From: Bacilli bacterium | GTDB lineage: Bacteria; Bacillota_I; Bacilli_A; ML615J-28; CAG-313 | Direction of reading: 5' to 3' | DNA: 64,000 nt | Assembly (NCBI GenBank): GCA_017411715.1 | Contig: JAFQPO010000007.1 | Span: 94,015 to 158,014, forward strand | Part shown: one piece after another, positions 27,916 through 36,246 of the stretch | Layout: every line of letters begins with the position of its first letter | How positions within the stretch are numbered: position 1 is the stretch's first letter | The notes under the pieces: generated by a model | What the model saw: the letters and a program-made list of their open reading frames with translations, nothing else | The model's database searches: none | What the model was told of the DNA's origin: nothing | Position numbers and translations under genes: made by a program

Positions 27916-28605
27916 TCATCGCTTATCATAACAATATAAAGCATATATGTATTCTTTTTTATTATCAATTAAAACTTCAATTTTTAAATATTTCGAAACT
28001 TGTTTATAATTAGGATTAAAATCTATTTTAATATTACTATATTTCTCAACTTCTTTAGGATCAATTTTTCTTTTATGCGTTGGTATTTTAGAAATTTCTA
28101 AACTATGACTAGATATATCTTCTAAAGCAGTAATAGATAATATTTCTACTTCATTGTATGTTTCATTACTAATATATAATTCTACTTGGTCTTCTGTCAC
28201 ATAAGTTGAAGTTTTAATATCATTTGTACTATTTTCATAAATATTACAATCATATTTGCCTAAATCATGTGTTTCTTTTATGTTGAGGTATTCCACATTA
28301 ACTTTATCTAACAATACTTCTTCTTTTCCAAAAGAAATATAATAGCGGTGTAAATAATAGTATTGATGATTATCTTTCTTTAGATTTTGATTTTTAACAT
28401 ATGTATAATTAACACTATCAAAACTAATATCTACCTCACTTAATTTGGTATTTGTTATGATATCTAATTCTAAATAACATTTTTCAAATAATAGATTATT
28501 ACTAATATCTACTTTTTGAACTTCAACTCTAAGATCTTCATTTTTACATGATGTCATAAATAAAAAACTAAATGATATTATAATAAGATAGATATATTTT
28601 AACAT
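27916..28605 (-). CDS. Lipoprotein, second of a tandem related pair
   Basis: 229 residues. Signal peptide with lipobox (FLFMTSC, Cys about 20). The mature part opens with a VQKVDISNN-type beta strand followed by a LSEVDISFDSVNYTYVKNQN segment, which lines up with VSKVDLVLG and LDNVELLIDNVTFNYKVYYN in the gene just upstream. The two therefore look like diverged duplicates. No named family is recognised. It overlaps the upstream paralogue by seven bases. The right end abuts the hflX terminator. Confidence 0.7.
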   Translation of the reverse strand: MLKYIYLIIISFSFLFMTSCKNEDLRVEVQKVDISNNLLFEKCYLELDIITNTKLSEVDISFDSVNYTYVKNQNLKKDNHQYYYLHRYYISFGKEEVLLDKVNVEYLNIKETHDLGKYDCNIYENSTNDIKTSTYVTEDQVELYISNETYNEVEILSITALEDISSHSLEISKIPTHKRKIDPKEVEKYSNIKIDFNPNYKQVSKYLKIEVLIDNKKEYIYALYCYDKR

Positions 28606-29381
28606 TTGATAACCTCAAAATATTTACCATCATATGCATCTATAAAAGAAATGTTGTCTTTATCAATTGATGATTTGACTGCTTGATAATGAGTGTATTC
28701 TTTACCTTCATAAATATATATAATACTAATTATTGTTTCCACATTTAAAACATTGTTTGCTTTATTAACATATATATCTCCATAGTAAATCTCTTCTTTA
28801 GGTTCTAACATCCGAGTGGCTGTTAAATTAGGCATAATTGTAAAAGTGATATATGGATGTATAACATTAGATGGAATTAATACATCAGTAATAATTAAAT
28901 TTCTTTGTTCATTGTTTTTAATATTTAATTCAAGAATTTCTTTTAAAGTGTTTAATCTAACCATTTTTCTTAAAACAGTGGAAGTTATTTTATTATAATT
29001 ATTATCTAGTTTTTGAAATTCAATGTGTCCTATATTAAACTTATATTCTTTATTATTGTAAAGTAATTTAATAGAACTAATCACATTTGTCTTATAAAAA
29101 GTAATCTCAATTATACTTAAATATACTTTATCTATATATTCAAGATTATAATAGACTTTATAATTAAATGTAACATTATCAATTAATAATTCTACATTAT
29201 CTAACTTTTTAGAAGACGAAATAACTAGTGATGTTTTTGGATAATATACGTCATAATATCCTAATACTAAATCTACTTTACTAACACCAATGAATTCATT
29301 TTTACTACAACCATTTAATAAAAAAAGAGAAATCCCCAACATAATTATAAGTGCGGTTCTTTTAATAAAATGTAATTTCAT
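28599..29381 (-). CDS. Lipoprotein, first of a tandem related pair
   Basis: 260 residues with signal peptide and lipobox (LFLLNGC, Cys about 25). The mature region is predicted all-beta and resembles the downstream neighbour in its first 100 residues, with a divergent C-terminal half. No domain recognised. It lies 38 bases after dusB with no terminator between, so it may be expressed by read-through from the birA-dusB operon. The ribosome site is a GGTGG run before the ATG. Confidence 0.7.
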   Translation of the reverse strand: MKLHFIKRTALIIMLGISLFLLNGCSKNEFIGVSKVDLVLGYYDVYYPKTSLVISSSKKLDNVELLIDNVTFNYKVYYNLEYIDKVYLSIIEITFYKTNVISSIKLLYNNKEYKFNIGHIEFQKLDNNYNKITSTVLRKMVRLNTLKEILELNIKNNEQRNLIITDVLIPSNVIHPYITFTIMPNLTATRMLEPKEEIYYGDIYVNKANNVLNVETIISIIYIYEGKEYTHYQAVKSSIDKDNISFIDAYDGKYFEVIKC

Positions 29382-29419
29382 TTTACCACCACTATAATTA
29401 TATTAGGGATAGGAGGGAT

Positions 29420-30364
29420 TTATGTAAGATTGTTTAAATATTCTAAACAAATGTTTTTTAATTCATCATAAGTTGAGATATTAACAAGTTGAACACGATA
29501 TTTTTTTGACTGAGGTAAGTGTCTAAAATACCACGCCGCATGAGATCGCATTTGAATCATAGCATATTTTTCCGGCTCATGTGACATGAGTTTTTGTGCA
29601 TGAGCTAAAAGCATATCAATTCGTTCATGAATACTAACTACTTCTTCTTGACTAACTAAATCTCTAATAATCCAAGGATTACCTAAAGTCGCTCGTCCAA
29701 CCATAATACCATCTACACCAAGTTCATACATTTTACTTGCATCTTCCACTGATTTGATATCTCCATTTCCAAATACGAAAACATCAGTATTATCTCTTAC
29801 CATTTTGATATAGTCAAGATTAACACTACCTGTATACATATCTGATCTAGTTCTTCCATGAATCGTAATAGCATCTACACCAGCTTTTGTCGCAATGCTT
29901 GCTACTTTGTCACAATTAATTGAAGAATGATCGAAACCAGCTCTTATTTTTATACTAACTGGTTTATTATAATTATCCTTAAGTGATTTTACAATATCAT
30001 ATATCTTTTGTGGATCTTTTAAAAGGGCACTGCCAGCACCTGATTTAATGACTTTATTTACAGGGCATCCCATATTGATATCAATAATATCAGGATTTGA
30101 GTGTTCTAATATTATTCCTACTCCTTGAGTAATCGTTTCAACAGATGAACCAAAAATCTGTGTAGCTATACTTTTTTCTTTGGGAATCATTTCTAAAGTT
30201 TTTTGGTTTTGATATATTAAACCTCTATCACTAATCATTTCACTTACAACAAGTCCTGCCCCCATACTTCGACAGATTTCTCTAAATGATTGATTAGTTA
30301 CGCCTGCCATAGGCGCTAGTGCAACTTTACTTTTTAAAGTTACATTACCAATTTTTTTAATCAT
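29420..30364 (-). CDS. dusB: tRNA-dihydrouridine synthase (DusB type)
   Basis: 314 residues, an FMN enzyme that reduces uridine to dihydrouridine in tRNA. Seen: the TIM-barrel start LAPMAGVTNQSFREI, the catalytic cysteine in DINMGCPVNKVIKSGAGSAL, IKIRAGFDHS, TIHGRTRSDMYTGS and VFGNGDIKS; the C-terminal helical domain carries MRSHAAWYFRHLP. Normal length. The last modification gene of the birA-ttcA-tcdA-amidohydrolase-dusB operon; it overlaps the amidohydrolase by one base. Confidence 0.95.
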   Translation of the reverse strand: MIKKIGNVTLKSKVALAPMAGVTNQSFREICRSMGAGLVVSEMISDRGLIYQNQKTLEMIPKEKSIATQIFGSSVETITQGVGIILEHSNPDIIDINMGCPVNKVIKSGAGSALLKDPQKIYDIVKSLKDNYNKPVSIKIRAGFDHSSINCDKVASIATKAGVDAITIHGRTRSDMYTGSVNLDYIKMVRDNTDVFVFGNGDIKSVEDASKMYELGVDGIMVGRATLGNPWIIRDLVSQEEVVSIHERIDMLLAHAQKLMSHEPEKYAMIQMRSHAAWYFRHLPQSKKYRVQLVNISTYDELKNICLEYLNNLT

Positions 30365-31548
30365 TATTTTAAACCTTCACGTTTATAAACAATTTCCCCA
30401 TTAATAAGTACATAATCAACTACTGTATCATAATCAAAAGGATCTCCTGAATATATTACGATATCAGCATCTTTACCAACTTCGATTGAACCAACACGGT
30501 CAAAAATACCAAGCATTTTAGCAGGTGTTACAGTTAATGCTTTTAATGCTTCTTGTTTAGGAAGACCTTCTCTAACGTAAAGTCCTGCTTGAACTAATGT
30601 ATGTTCTAATGATACAACTGGATGGTCTGTCATTAATGCAAAATCAACACCATGTTTTTTCATAACTGATGCTGATTTAAAACTTAAGTTACGAACTTCA
30701 TGTTTTGATTTTGATGTTAATGTTGGACCTAATACTACTTTTTTATTATGTTTTTTAATAACATCCGCAATCATATAACCTTCAGTACAATGTTCTAAAG
30801 TTGAATTTAATCCAAATTCTTCACTAATACGAATAGCTGTTACGATGTCATCTGTTTGGTGACAATGAATCTTTACTTGCATTCCTTTAAATACTCTCAT
30901 CAATGAATGCCATTTTGCGTTATATTCAGGTTTTTTAGCTAAAGGATTAGTTTTTAATTCTTCTTCATATTGATCCCATTTTTCCATATATAGTTTTGCT
31001 TTTTGAAGTGATTCACGTAAAATTGCGGCTGTTGCCATACGTGTTGATGGAGTTTGATTTTTTCTGCCATACACACGTTTAGGATTTTCTCCAAGAGCCA
31101 TTTTCATACCTGCTTCTTCAATTAAAACCATATCTTCAACTGTTTTACCATGTGTTTTACATACACAATAAGTTCCACCAATAATATTAGCAGAACCAGG
31201 CCCAGTCGCAACAGTTGTTACACCGCCTTTTAATGCCTCTGTAAATCCAATATCTTGTGGTTTTAAAGCATCAATTGCTCTTAATTCGGGTGTGATTGGT
31301 GAAGTTACTTCATTAACATCATTTCCTGGTTCAAAACCTAATGTTTCTAAAAGACCTACATGACAGTGAGCATCAATTAAACCAGGTAAAGCAAAACGAT
31401 GTTTAGCTAAGATTACTTGAACTCCTCCAAGTTCATATGAATTAAAGCTACCAATGGCTTTAATTTTTCCATCATCAACTAAAATATCATAATATTCCCC
31501 ATTGATACCTGCCATATTATAAAGTGTTACATTTTTTATTAAAATCAT
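30364..31548 (-). CDS. Amidohydrolase family protein
   Basis: 394 residues of the metal-dependent amidohydrolase superfamily. Seen: N-terminal beta sandwich, the first metal pair DAHCHVGLLET, a lysine candidate in the MQVKIHCHQTDDI strand that also holds a metal His, LEHCTEGY, and the acid LMTDHPVVSLE, then KDADIVIYSGDPFD. It resembles imidazolonepropionase-like or dihydroorotase-like hydrolases that act on cyclic amides; the substrate cannot be stated. The start at 31548 is preferred: the open frame to 31620 would overlap tcdA. It sits between tRNA modification genes in the operon. Confidence 0.85.
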   Translation of the reverse strand: MILIKNVTLYNMAGINGEYYDILVDDGKIKAIGSFNSYELGGVQVILAKHRFALPGLIDAHCHVGLLETLGFEPGNDVNEVTSPITPELRAIDALKPQDIGFTEALKGGVTTVATGPGSANIIGGTYCVCKTHGKTVEDMVLIEEAGMKMALGENPKRVYGRKNQTPSTRMATAAILRESLQKAKLYMEKWDQYEEELKTNPLAKKPEYNAKWHSLMRVFKGMQVKIHCHQTDDIVTAIRISEEFGLNSTLEHCTEGYMIADVIKKHNKKVVLGPTLTSKSKHEVRNLSFKSASVMKKHGVDFALMTDHPVVSLEHTLVQAGLYVREGLPKQEALKALTVTPAKMLGIFDRVGSIEVGKDADIVIYSGDPFDYDTVVDYVLINGEIVYKREGLK

Positions 31549-31556
31549 ATATATAC

Positions 31557-32237
31557 CTATCCCTTCATTAAATCTTGTAAAACTTCTCCCGCTATCATTA
31601 GCCCCGCAATAGGTGGACAATATGATGTGGAACCAAGTTTATTATCAACTGTTTTTGGTTCTTCTTCTGAGTAAAGAACTTTCGTATGGTTAATTCCCAT
31701 ATCTCTTAATTTTTTTCTAAGTGCTTTAGCTAGTGGACATATTTTAGTTTTTGATATATCTGTTATCATAAATCCACCATGATTAAGTTTATTACCAGTG
31801 CCTAATGCGCTGATAATTGGTATGTTTTTTTCTTTCGCAAGTTTTATTAATTCAACTTTACCTTTTACAAAGTCAATCGCATCAACAATATAATCAACAT
31901 TACTAAAATCAATTTGTGAAATTGTATTTTCATCAATAAATAATTTATGTTTTCTAATTTTAATATTTGGATTAATATCTAAAAGTCTACTTTCAACTAC
32001 ATCAACTTTATCTTTACCAATTGTCGAATGTAGTGCAATTAATTGTCTATTAATATTTGTTATATCAACAATATCACTATCGACAATAATTAAATTATTT
32101 ATTCCCCCTCTTGCGAGTGCTTCAACAACATATGAGCCAACCCCTCCAAGCCCAACTACACAAATACATTTATTACTAATTTTAGAGAAAGTTTCTTCAC
32201 CAATAATACTTTTAATTCTTGAAAATTCCAAAAACAA
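31557..32237 (-). CDS. tcdA: ThiF/E1-like tRNA threonylcarbamoyladenosine dehydratase (TcdA)
   Basis: 226 residues. An ATP-dependent enzyme that cyclises t6A to ct6A in tRNA. Seen: nucleotide loop VVGLGGVGSYVVEALARGG, the adenylation Asp and Arg (DSDIVDITNINRQ), GKDKVDVVESRLLDINP, and VDAIDFVKGKVELI; a C-terminal SYCPPIAGLMIAGEVL. It is shorter than E. coli TcdA (268), as is common in Firmicutes. It fits the window because TsaB/D/E make the t6A substrate. It starts one base after the ttcA-like gene ends. Confidence 0.88.
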   Translation of the reverse strand: MFLEFSRIKSIIGEETFSKISNKCICVVGLGGVGSYVVEALARGGINNLIIVDSDIVDITNINRQLIALHSTIGKDKVDVVESRLLDINPNIKIRKHKLFIDENTISQIDFSNVDYIVDAIDFVKGKVELIKLAKEKNIPIISALGTGNKLNHGGFMITDISKTKICPLAKALRKKLRDMGINHTKVLYSEEEPKTVDNKLGSTSYCPPIAGLMIAGEVLQDLMKG

Positions 32238-33074
32238 TCACTCTCCTTTATCCTTATCATAATTAGTAAGGAAAGTATCATGAACACCATTTTTTCTAAA
32301 TCCCACTAGGGTTTCTAAATTAACATTATGAATGCTCATAAAGATGTGATCATCAATTTCACTATTTTCTTTTTTTAAATCCTTAATAATATTTTTAACA
32401 ACTTTTCGTTTTGAATCTTCTTCTTTTTTAGCAAGTGGACAAGCGCATGAAATAAATTCTAATTCATTATATTTTTGCCATAATATTATATCATGTTCTT
32501 TAACCATATAAAGCGGTCTAATTAATTCTAAACCTTCAAAATTCTTACTTTTTAGTTTTGGTCGCATTGAAGATATTTCAGATGCGTAAAACATACTCAT
32601 TAAAGTAGTTTCCACAACGTCATCCGCATGATGTCCTAAAGCTATTTTATTACAACCTAAGCTTCTAGCTTTTTCATATAGATACCCTCTACGCATTCTT
32701 GCGCATATATAACACGGATTATCCTCTTGTGTTTTTACATAATTAAAGATTGGTGCTTTAAATATTTTAAGCGGTATTTCTAGAATTTCTGCGTTTTCTT
32801 TGATCTTGGCTAAATGATGTTCTTCATATCCAGGATCCATACAAATAAATTCTAAATCAATGGGGAATTCTCCATGACGTGATAGTTCTTGCATACACTT
32901 TGCGAGTAACATTGAGTCTTTACCACCAGATACACAAACAGCTACTTTATCATTAGGTGATAATAACTGATAATTTTGAACTGCTCTAACTACATATTTA
33001 TAAATAGTTGAACGATATTTAGTAATAATACTTCTTTCAATTTGTGTTACTCTAGATAGTTCTTTTCTAGCCAT
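32238..33074 (-). CDS. TtcA/TilS-family PP-loop ATPase (tRNA sulfur transferase-like)
   Basis: 278 residues with the PP-loop CVSGGKDSMLLAKCM near residue 48. A CYICARMRRGYLY cysteine pair and the later FISCACPLAK cysteines are arranged as in TtcA enzymes, which thiolate C32 of tRNA with an Fe-S cluster. ALGHHADDVVETTLM is the second motif of the family. Ends in TGA. It overlaps birA by eight bases. Whether it modifies C32 or another base is unknown. Confidence 0.85.
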   Translation of the reverse strand: MARKELSRVTQIERSIITKYRSTIYKYVVRAVQNYQLLSPNDKVAVCVSGGKDSMLLAKCMQELSRHGEFPIDLEFICMDPGYEEHHLAKIKENAEILEIPLKIFKAPIFNYVKTQEDNPCYICARMRRGYLYEKARSLGCNKIALGHHADDVVETTLMSMFYASEISSMRPKLKSKNFEGLELIRPLYMVKEHDIILWQKYNELEFISCACPLAKKEEDSKRKVVKNIIKDLKKENSEIDDHIFMSIHNVNLETLVGFRKNGVHDTFLTNYDKDKGE

Positions 33075-33804
33075 GACCTTCCTCCTTTCTTACAAGCATA
33101 ACTTCACCAAATTTAATTATTTCATCATCAATCAATAATTCTCCAAATTCATTTAAGCCTTTAACATAACCAAAATATTTTTGATTATTTTTATAATATG
33201 AAACATATCTATTTTTAAGTGAAGAATATATATTATTATATTCAATATATGAATTATCACCACTTACATACTTATCAATTTCATTAAATAATTCAGTCAT
33301 AATTAAATGTGCATATATCTTTGGATCTTTTATCTCATGAGTTAAAATTTTTAATGAAGTTGCGGGGTAAGGCGTATCAAAATTATCTTGATTTAAATTT
33401 ATCCCAATACCTATAATTACTCCTTGAACTAAATTATCACAAGTTATAGCTTCAACTAATATACCACATAACTTCTTATCCAAATATACTTGATCATTAG
33501 GCCACTTTATTAAAATATCAAATCCTGTTTTTCTTAATACTTTATTAACAGCACATGATGTAATAAGTGTAATTGCATTTAAGAATTTCTCATCAAAGAC
33601 AATTCCTACACTATTTTTAATAAGTAAACTAACACTAACACTATCTCCACTAGCATCCCATGTATGTCCACTACGACCACGACCATTAGTTTGATTTAAA
33701 GCTTGTACAACTGTTAAATCATCTAAATTAGCAAATTGTTCTTTACAATAAGTGTTTGTAGATGAGAGTGTATCATAAAATAGATATTCATAGTTCTTTT
33801 TCAT
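33067..33804 (-). CDS. birA: Biotin-protein ligase BirA (no DNA-binding domain)
   Basis: 245 residues. It attaches biotin to a lysine of carrier proteins, here most likely the EAMKLEN carrier at 35164-35517. Seen: TLSSTNTYCKEQ, the biotin loop GRGRSGHTWDASGDSVSVSLL, IKWPNDQVYLDKKLCGILVE and GIGINLNQ. There is no N-terminal helix-turn-helix, so it is not a repressor. It heads a five-gene operon and is separated from the decarboxylase operon by a strong terminator and its own promoter (33823-33851). Confidence 0.93.
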   Translation of the reverse strand: MKKNYEYLFYDTLSSTNTYCKEQFANLDDLTVVQALNQTNGRGRSGHTWDASGDSVSVSLLIKNSVGIVFDEKFLNAITLITSCAVNKVLRKTGFDILIKWPNDQVYLDKKLCGILVEAITCDNLVQGVIIGIGINLNQDNFDTPYPATSLKILTHEIKDPKIYAHLIMTELFNEIDKYVSGDNSYIEYNNIYSSLKNRYVSYYKNNQKYFGYVKGLNEFGELLIDDEIIKFGEVMLVRKEEGHG

Positions 33805-33822
33805 TTTTATTACCTCATAAAT

Positions 33823-33851
33823 ATTTTACCAAATTTTAATTTTTTTCGCAA
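33823..33851 (-). promoter_or_regulatory. Promoter of the birA-dusB operon
   Basis: TTGCGA (33846-33851), 17 bases, TAAAAT (33823-33828) on the minus strand; GAGGT ribosome site and start follow. Confidence 0.6.
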
Positions 33852-33942
33852 TAAATTTAGCATTTTTTATTTTTATCGACAAAAAAGTATTTATTTTTTA
33901 ATTTTATTTTTAGTTTTTTCTTTCAGCTTTTTCAAAAAATAT

Positions 33943-33979
33943 AAAAAAACGAAGTAAAAAATCAATTCTACTTCGTTTA
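33943..33979 (-). terminator. Terminator of the decarboxylase operon
   Basis: AACGAAGTA / TACTTCGTT stem with a T7 run on the minus strand, immediately after the beta-subunit stop. Confidence 0.88.
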
Positions 33980-33985
33980 ATTTTA

Positions 33986-35158
33986 TTATGCGAAAATACT
34001 TAGTAATAAACCAGCAGCAACTGCACTACCAATAACACCCGCAACGTTTGGTCCCATTGCATGCATTAATAAATAGTTTGTATTGTCTTCTTCAAGACCA
34101 ATTTTATGAACTACACGAGCAGCCATTGGAACAGCTGAAACACCAGCAGCACCAATCATTGGATTAATCTTACCCTTTGTAAGTTTGCACATTAATTTAC
34201 CAATTAATACCCCACCAGCTGTTGAGCATGAGAATGCAACTAAGCCAAGTGCTAAGATATATAATGATTCAAGTTGTAAGAAACTTGTACCTACAGCTGT
34301 TGCGCCGACTGAGATACCAAGTAAAATTGTAATTGCATACATTAATGTTTTACCAGCAGCATCTACTAAGTTTGGAACAACACCAGATTCTTTAATTAAG
34401 TTACCAAGCATAAGCATACCTACTAAAGCAGCACATGATGGAACAAGTAAAATTACAACAATTGAAACAACAATTGGGAAAATAATTTTTTCTTTTTTAG
34501 AAACAGTTCTAATATTACTATCCATCTTAATTAAACGTTCTTCTTTAGTTGTAAGAAGTTTGATAATTGGCGGTTGGATAATTGGAACAAGTGCCATATA
34601 ACTATAAGCAACAACAGCGATAATAGCGCACATTGCAGAACCTTCTGTAGTACCACCTAATAATGTGTTAGATAAGAAGATTGCAGTTGGTCCATCAGCA
34701 CCACCGATAATACCAATTGAAGCAGCTTCTGCACCACTGAATCCAAGAAGTAATGCACCAAGGAAAGTCATAAAAATACCTATTTGAGCAGCAGCACCTA
34801 ATACTAAACTTTTTGGATTAGCAATTAATGGACCGAAGTCAGTTGTAGCACCAATACCTAAGAAAATTAGTGGAGGGAAAAGTCCTAATGATACACCTTC
34901 ATGAATGTAGTATAATAATCCACCTTTTTGTGTTCCTAATGGAGATTCCATTAAACCATTTAAAGGCAAATTAACAAGTAACATTCCAAAAGCAATTGGA
35001 ATAAGTAAGTATGGTTCAAATCCTTTTGCTACTGCAAGATATATTAATAAACATGCTAAAGCAATCATCACTATTGATTGCCATTCAAAAGAACTTTGAA
35101 ACCATGAAGTTATTCCCATTTGATCAACGAAATTACGAAATAACTCTAATAATTCCAT
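33986..35158 (-). CDS. oadB: Na+-translocating decarboxylase, beta subunit (OadB/MmdB/GcdB family)
   Basis: 390 residues, a polytopic membrane protein (about ten helices) that decarboxylates carboxybiotin and pumps Na+ out. Family marks: PPLIFLGIGATTDFGPLIANP, GIIGGADGPTAIFLSN (the conserved Asp/ion site), VGMLMLGNLIKESGVV, and GAAGVSAVPMAARVVHK, then GPNVAGVIGSAVAAG. Near full family length. Last gene of the operon oadA, gamma-like, carrier, beta. The Na+ gradient may power transport; which acid is decarboxylated depends on oadA (oxaloacetate likely). Confidence 0.95.
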   Translation of the reverse strand: MELLELFRNFVDQMGITSWFQSSFEWQSIVMIALACLLIYLAVAKGFEPYLLIPIAFGMLLVNLPLNGLMESPLGTQKGGLLYYIHEGVSLGLFPPLIFLGIGATTDFGPLIANPKSLVLGAAAQIGIFMTFLGALLLGFSGAEAASIGIIGGADGPTAIFLSNTLLGGTTEGSAMCAIIAVVAYSYMALVPIIQPPIIKLLTTKEERLIKMDSNIRTVSKKEKIIFPIVVSIVVILLVPSCAALVGMLMLGNLIKESGVVPNLVDAAGKTLMYAITILLGISVGATAVGTSFLQLESLYILALGLVAFSCSTAGGVLIGKLMCKLTKGKINPMIGAAGVSAVPMAARVVHKIGLEEDNTNYLLMHAMGPNVAGVIGSAVAAGLLLSIFA

Positions 35159-35163
35159 TTAAA

Positions 35164-35517
35164 TTACCCTAACACTACTAAAACAGTTCCGTTATCGACT
35201 GTTTGTCCTTTAGATACATGAATAGATTTAACTGTTCCAGAAACTGGAGCAACAATTTCGTTTTCAAGTTTCATTGCTTCAAGAATTAATAATGTATCGC
35301 CTTTATTAACAGATTGTCCAACACTAACTTTAATATCATTAATGTTACCTTGCATAGGAGCTTTTACTGATGCACCTTCACCAGCAACTGCAGCAGGAGC
35401 AGGAGCAGCTTTTGGAGCTTCTGCTTTAGGAGCTTCAACATGCCCTTGAGCTTCAGTAACACTTTCTAATTCAACTTCATAAACTTTACCATTTACTTTA
35501 ACAACGTATTTTTTCAT
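35164..35517 (-). CDS. Biotin carboxyl carrier subunit of the decarboxylase
   Basis: 117 residues: a short beta start, an Ala/Pro/Glu/Lys-rich flexible linker (residues 25-46), then a biotinyl domain with the modified lysine in ILEAMKLENEIVAPVSG. It carries CO2 as carboxybiotin from the alpha subunit to OadB in the membrane. It lies between the gamma-like gene (2 bases) and oadB (5 bases). The biotin ligase is encoded just downstream, consistent with its use. Confidence 0.94.
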   Translation of the reverse strand: MKKYVVKVNGKVYEVELESVTEAQGHVEAPKAEAPKAAPAPAAVAGEGASVKAPMQGNINDIKVSVGQSVNKGDTLLILEAMKLENEIVAPVSGTVKSIHVSKGQTVDNGTVLVVLG

Positions 35518-35519
35518 AA

Positions 35520-36239
35520 TTATTCAACCACCTTTTTAATATTAACTAATTTTACATCACGAGCACCAGAATTTGAGTAATCGATAGTCGCAACAAGTGC
35601 AGCTACCATCATGTCTGGATCTGTAATATCTTCTAAACGTAGAGGTTTTCTTTCCTCTTTTACTTCTACTTTTTCTTCTTTTGTTTGTTGTTTTTCTGGA
35701 GCACCATTTAAGAATTTAAAACTACTAATGATAAACCATAATATAACTAAAACACCAAATACAACAGTTATGCAGAATACTGAGTATAAAACACCTTGAG
35801 TTAAGGTAACATCTTTTTCTTGTGAATTAACATATTCAGTAATTGCTGCCATTTCAGCTTTAAAATTAGTAAGAACTGGATCTACAGATGTACTTTGATC
35901 ATATTCTTCTACTGCCATATCAGCATATCTTAATGTTTGTTTTAATTCTTCAGTAGTAAATATTTTTACAATTGCTTTTGCTTCATTAGATAATTCTTCA
36001 TTTTCTTCTAATGTATCAGCTAATTTTGCATATTCAAATACACCTTTTAAAGCAGCTAACTTATCTGTTAAAGAAGAACTTTGAGATAATAAAGTTGCAT
36101 TAGCAGATTCTAATTTTTCTGCATATTCAATTCGATGATATCTAACTGTGCCAACTTTTTTATTTTCTAAATTAAACATAAGAGTTAACCCAGCTAAGAT
36201 GATTGCACTAAAAACTACTATTAATATTTTCTTAGTCAT
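35520..36239 (-). CDS. OadG-like membrane subunit with an extended external domain
   Basis: 239 residues. An N-terminal membrane helix (ILIVVFSAIILAGLTLMF) is followed by a roughly 110-residue helical external domain, a second membrane helix (VLYSVFCITVVFGVLVILWF, residues about 150-172), a charged linker, then a cytoplasmic end with DPDMMVAALVATIDYS, typical of OadG/MmdC-type gamma subunits. Ordinary OadG is only about 80-120 residues with one helix, so this form has an added N-terminal helix and domain. It lies 7 bases after oadA. It probably ties the alpha subunit to OadB. Confidence 0.85.
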   Translation of the reverse strand: MTKKILIVVFSAIILAGLTLMFNLENKKVGTVRYHRIEYAEKLESANATLLSQSSSLTDKLAALKGVFEYAKLADTLEENEELSNEAKAIVKIFTTEELKQTLRYADMAVEEYDQSTSVDPVLTNFKAEMAAITEYVNSQEKDVTLTQGVLYSVFCITVVFGVLVILWFIISSFKFLNGAPEKQQTKEEKVEVKEERKPLRLEDITDPDMMVAALVATIDYSNSGARDVKLVNIKKVVE

Positions 36240-36246
36240 AAGTCAC

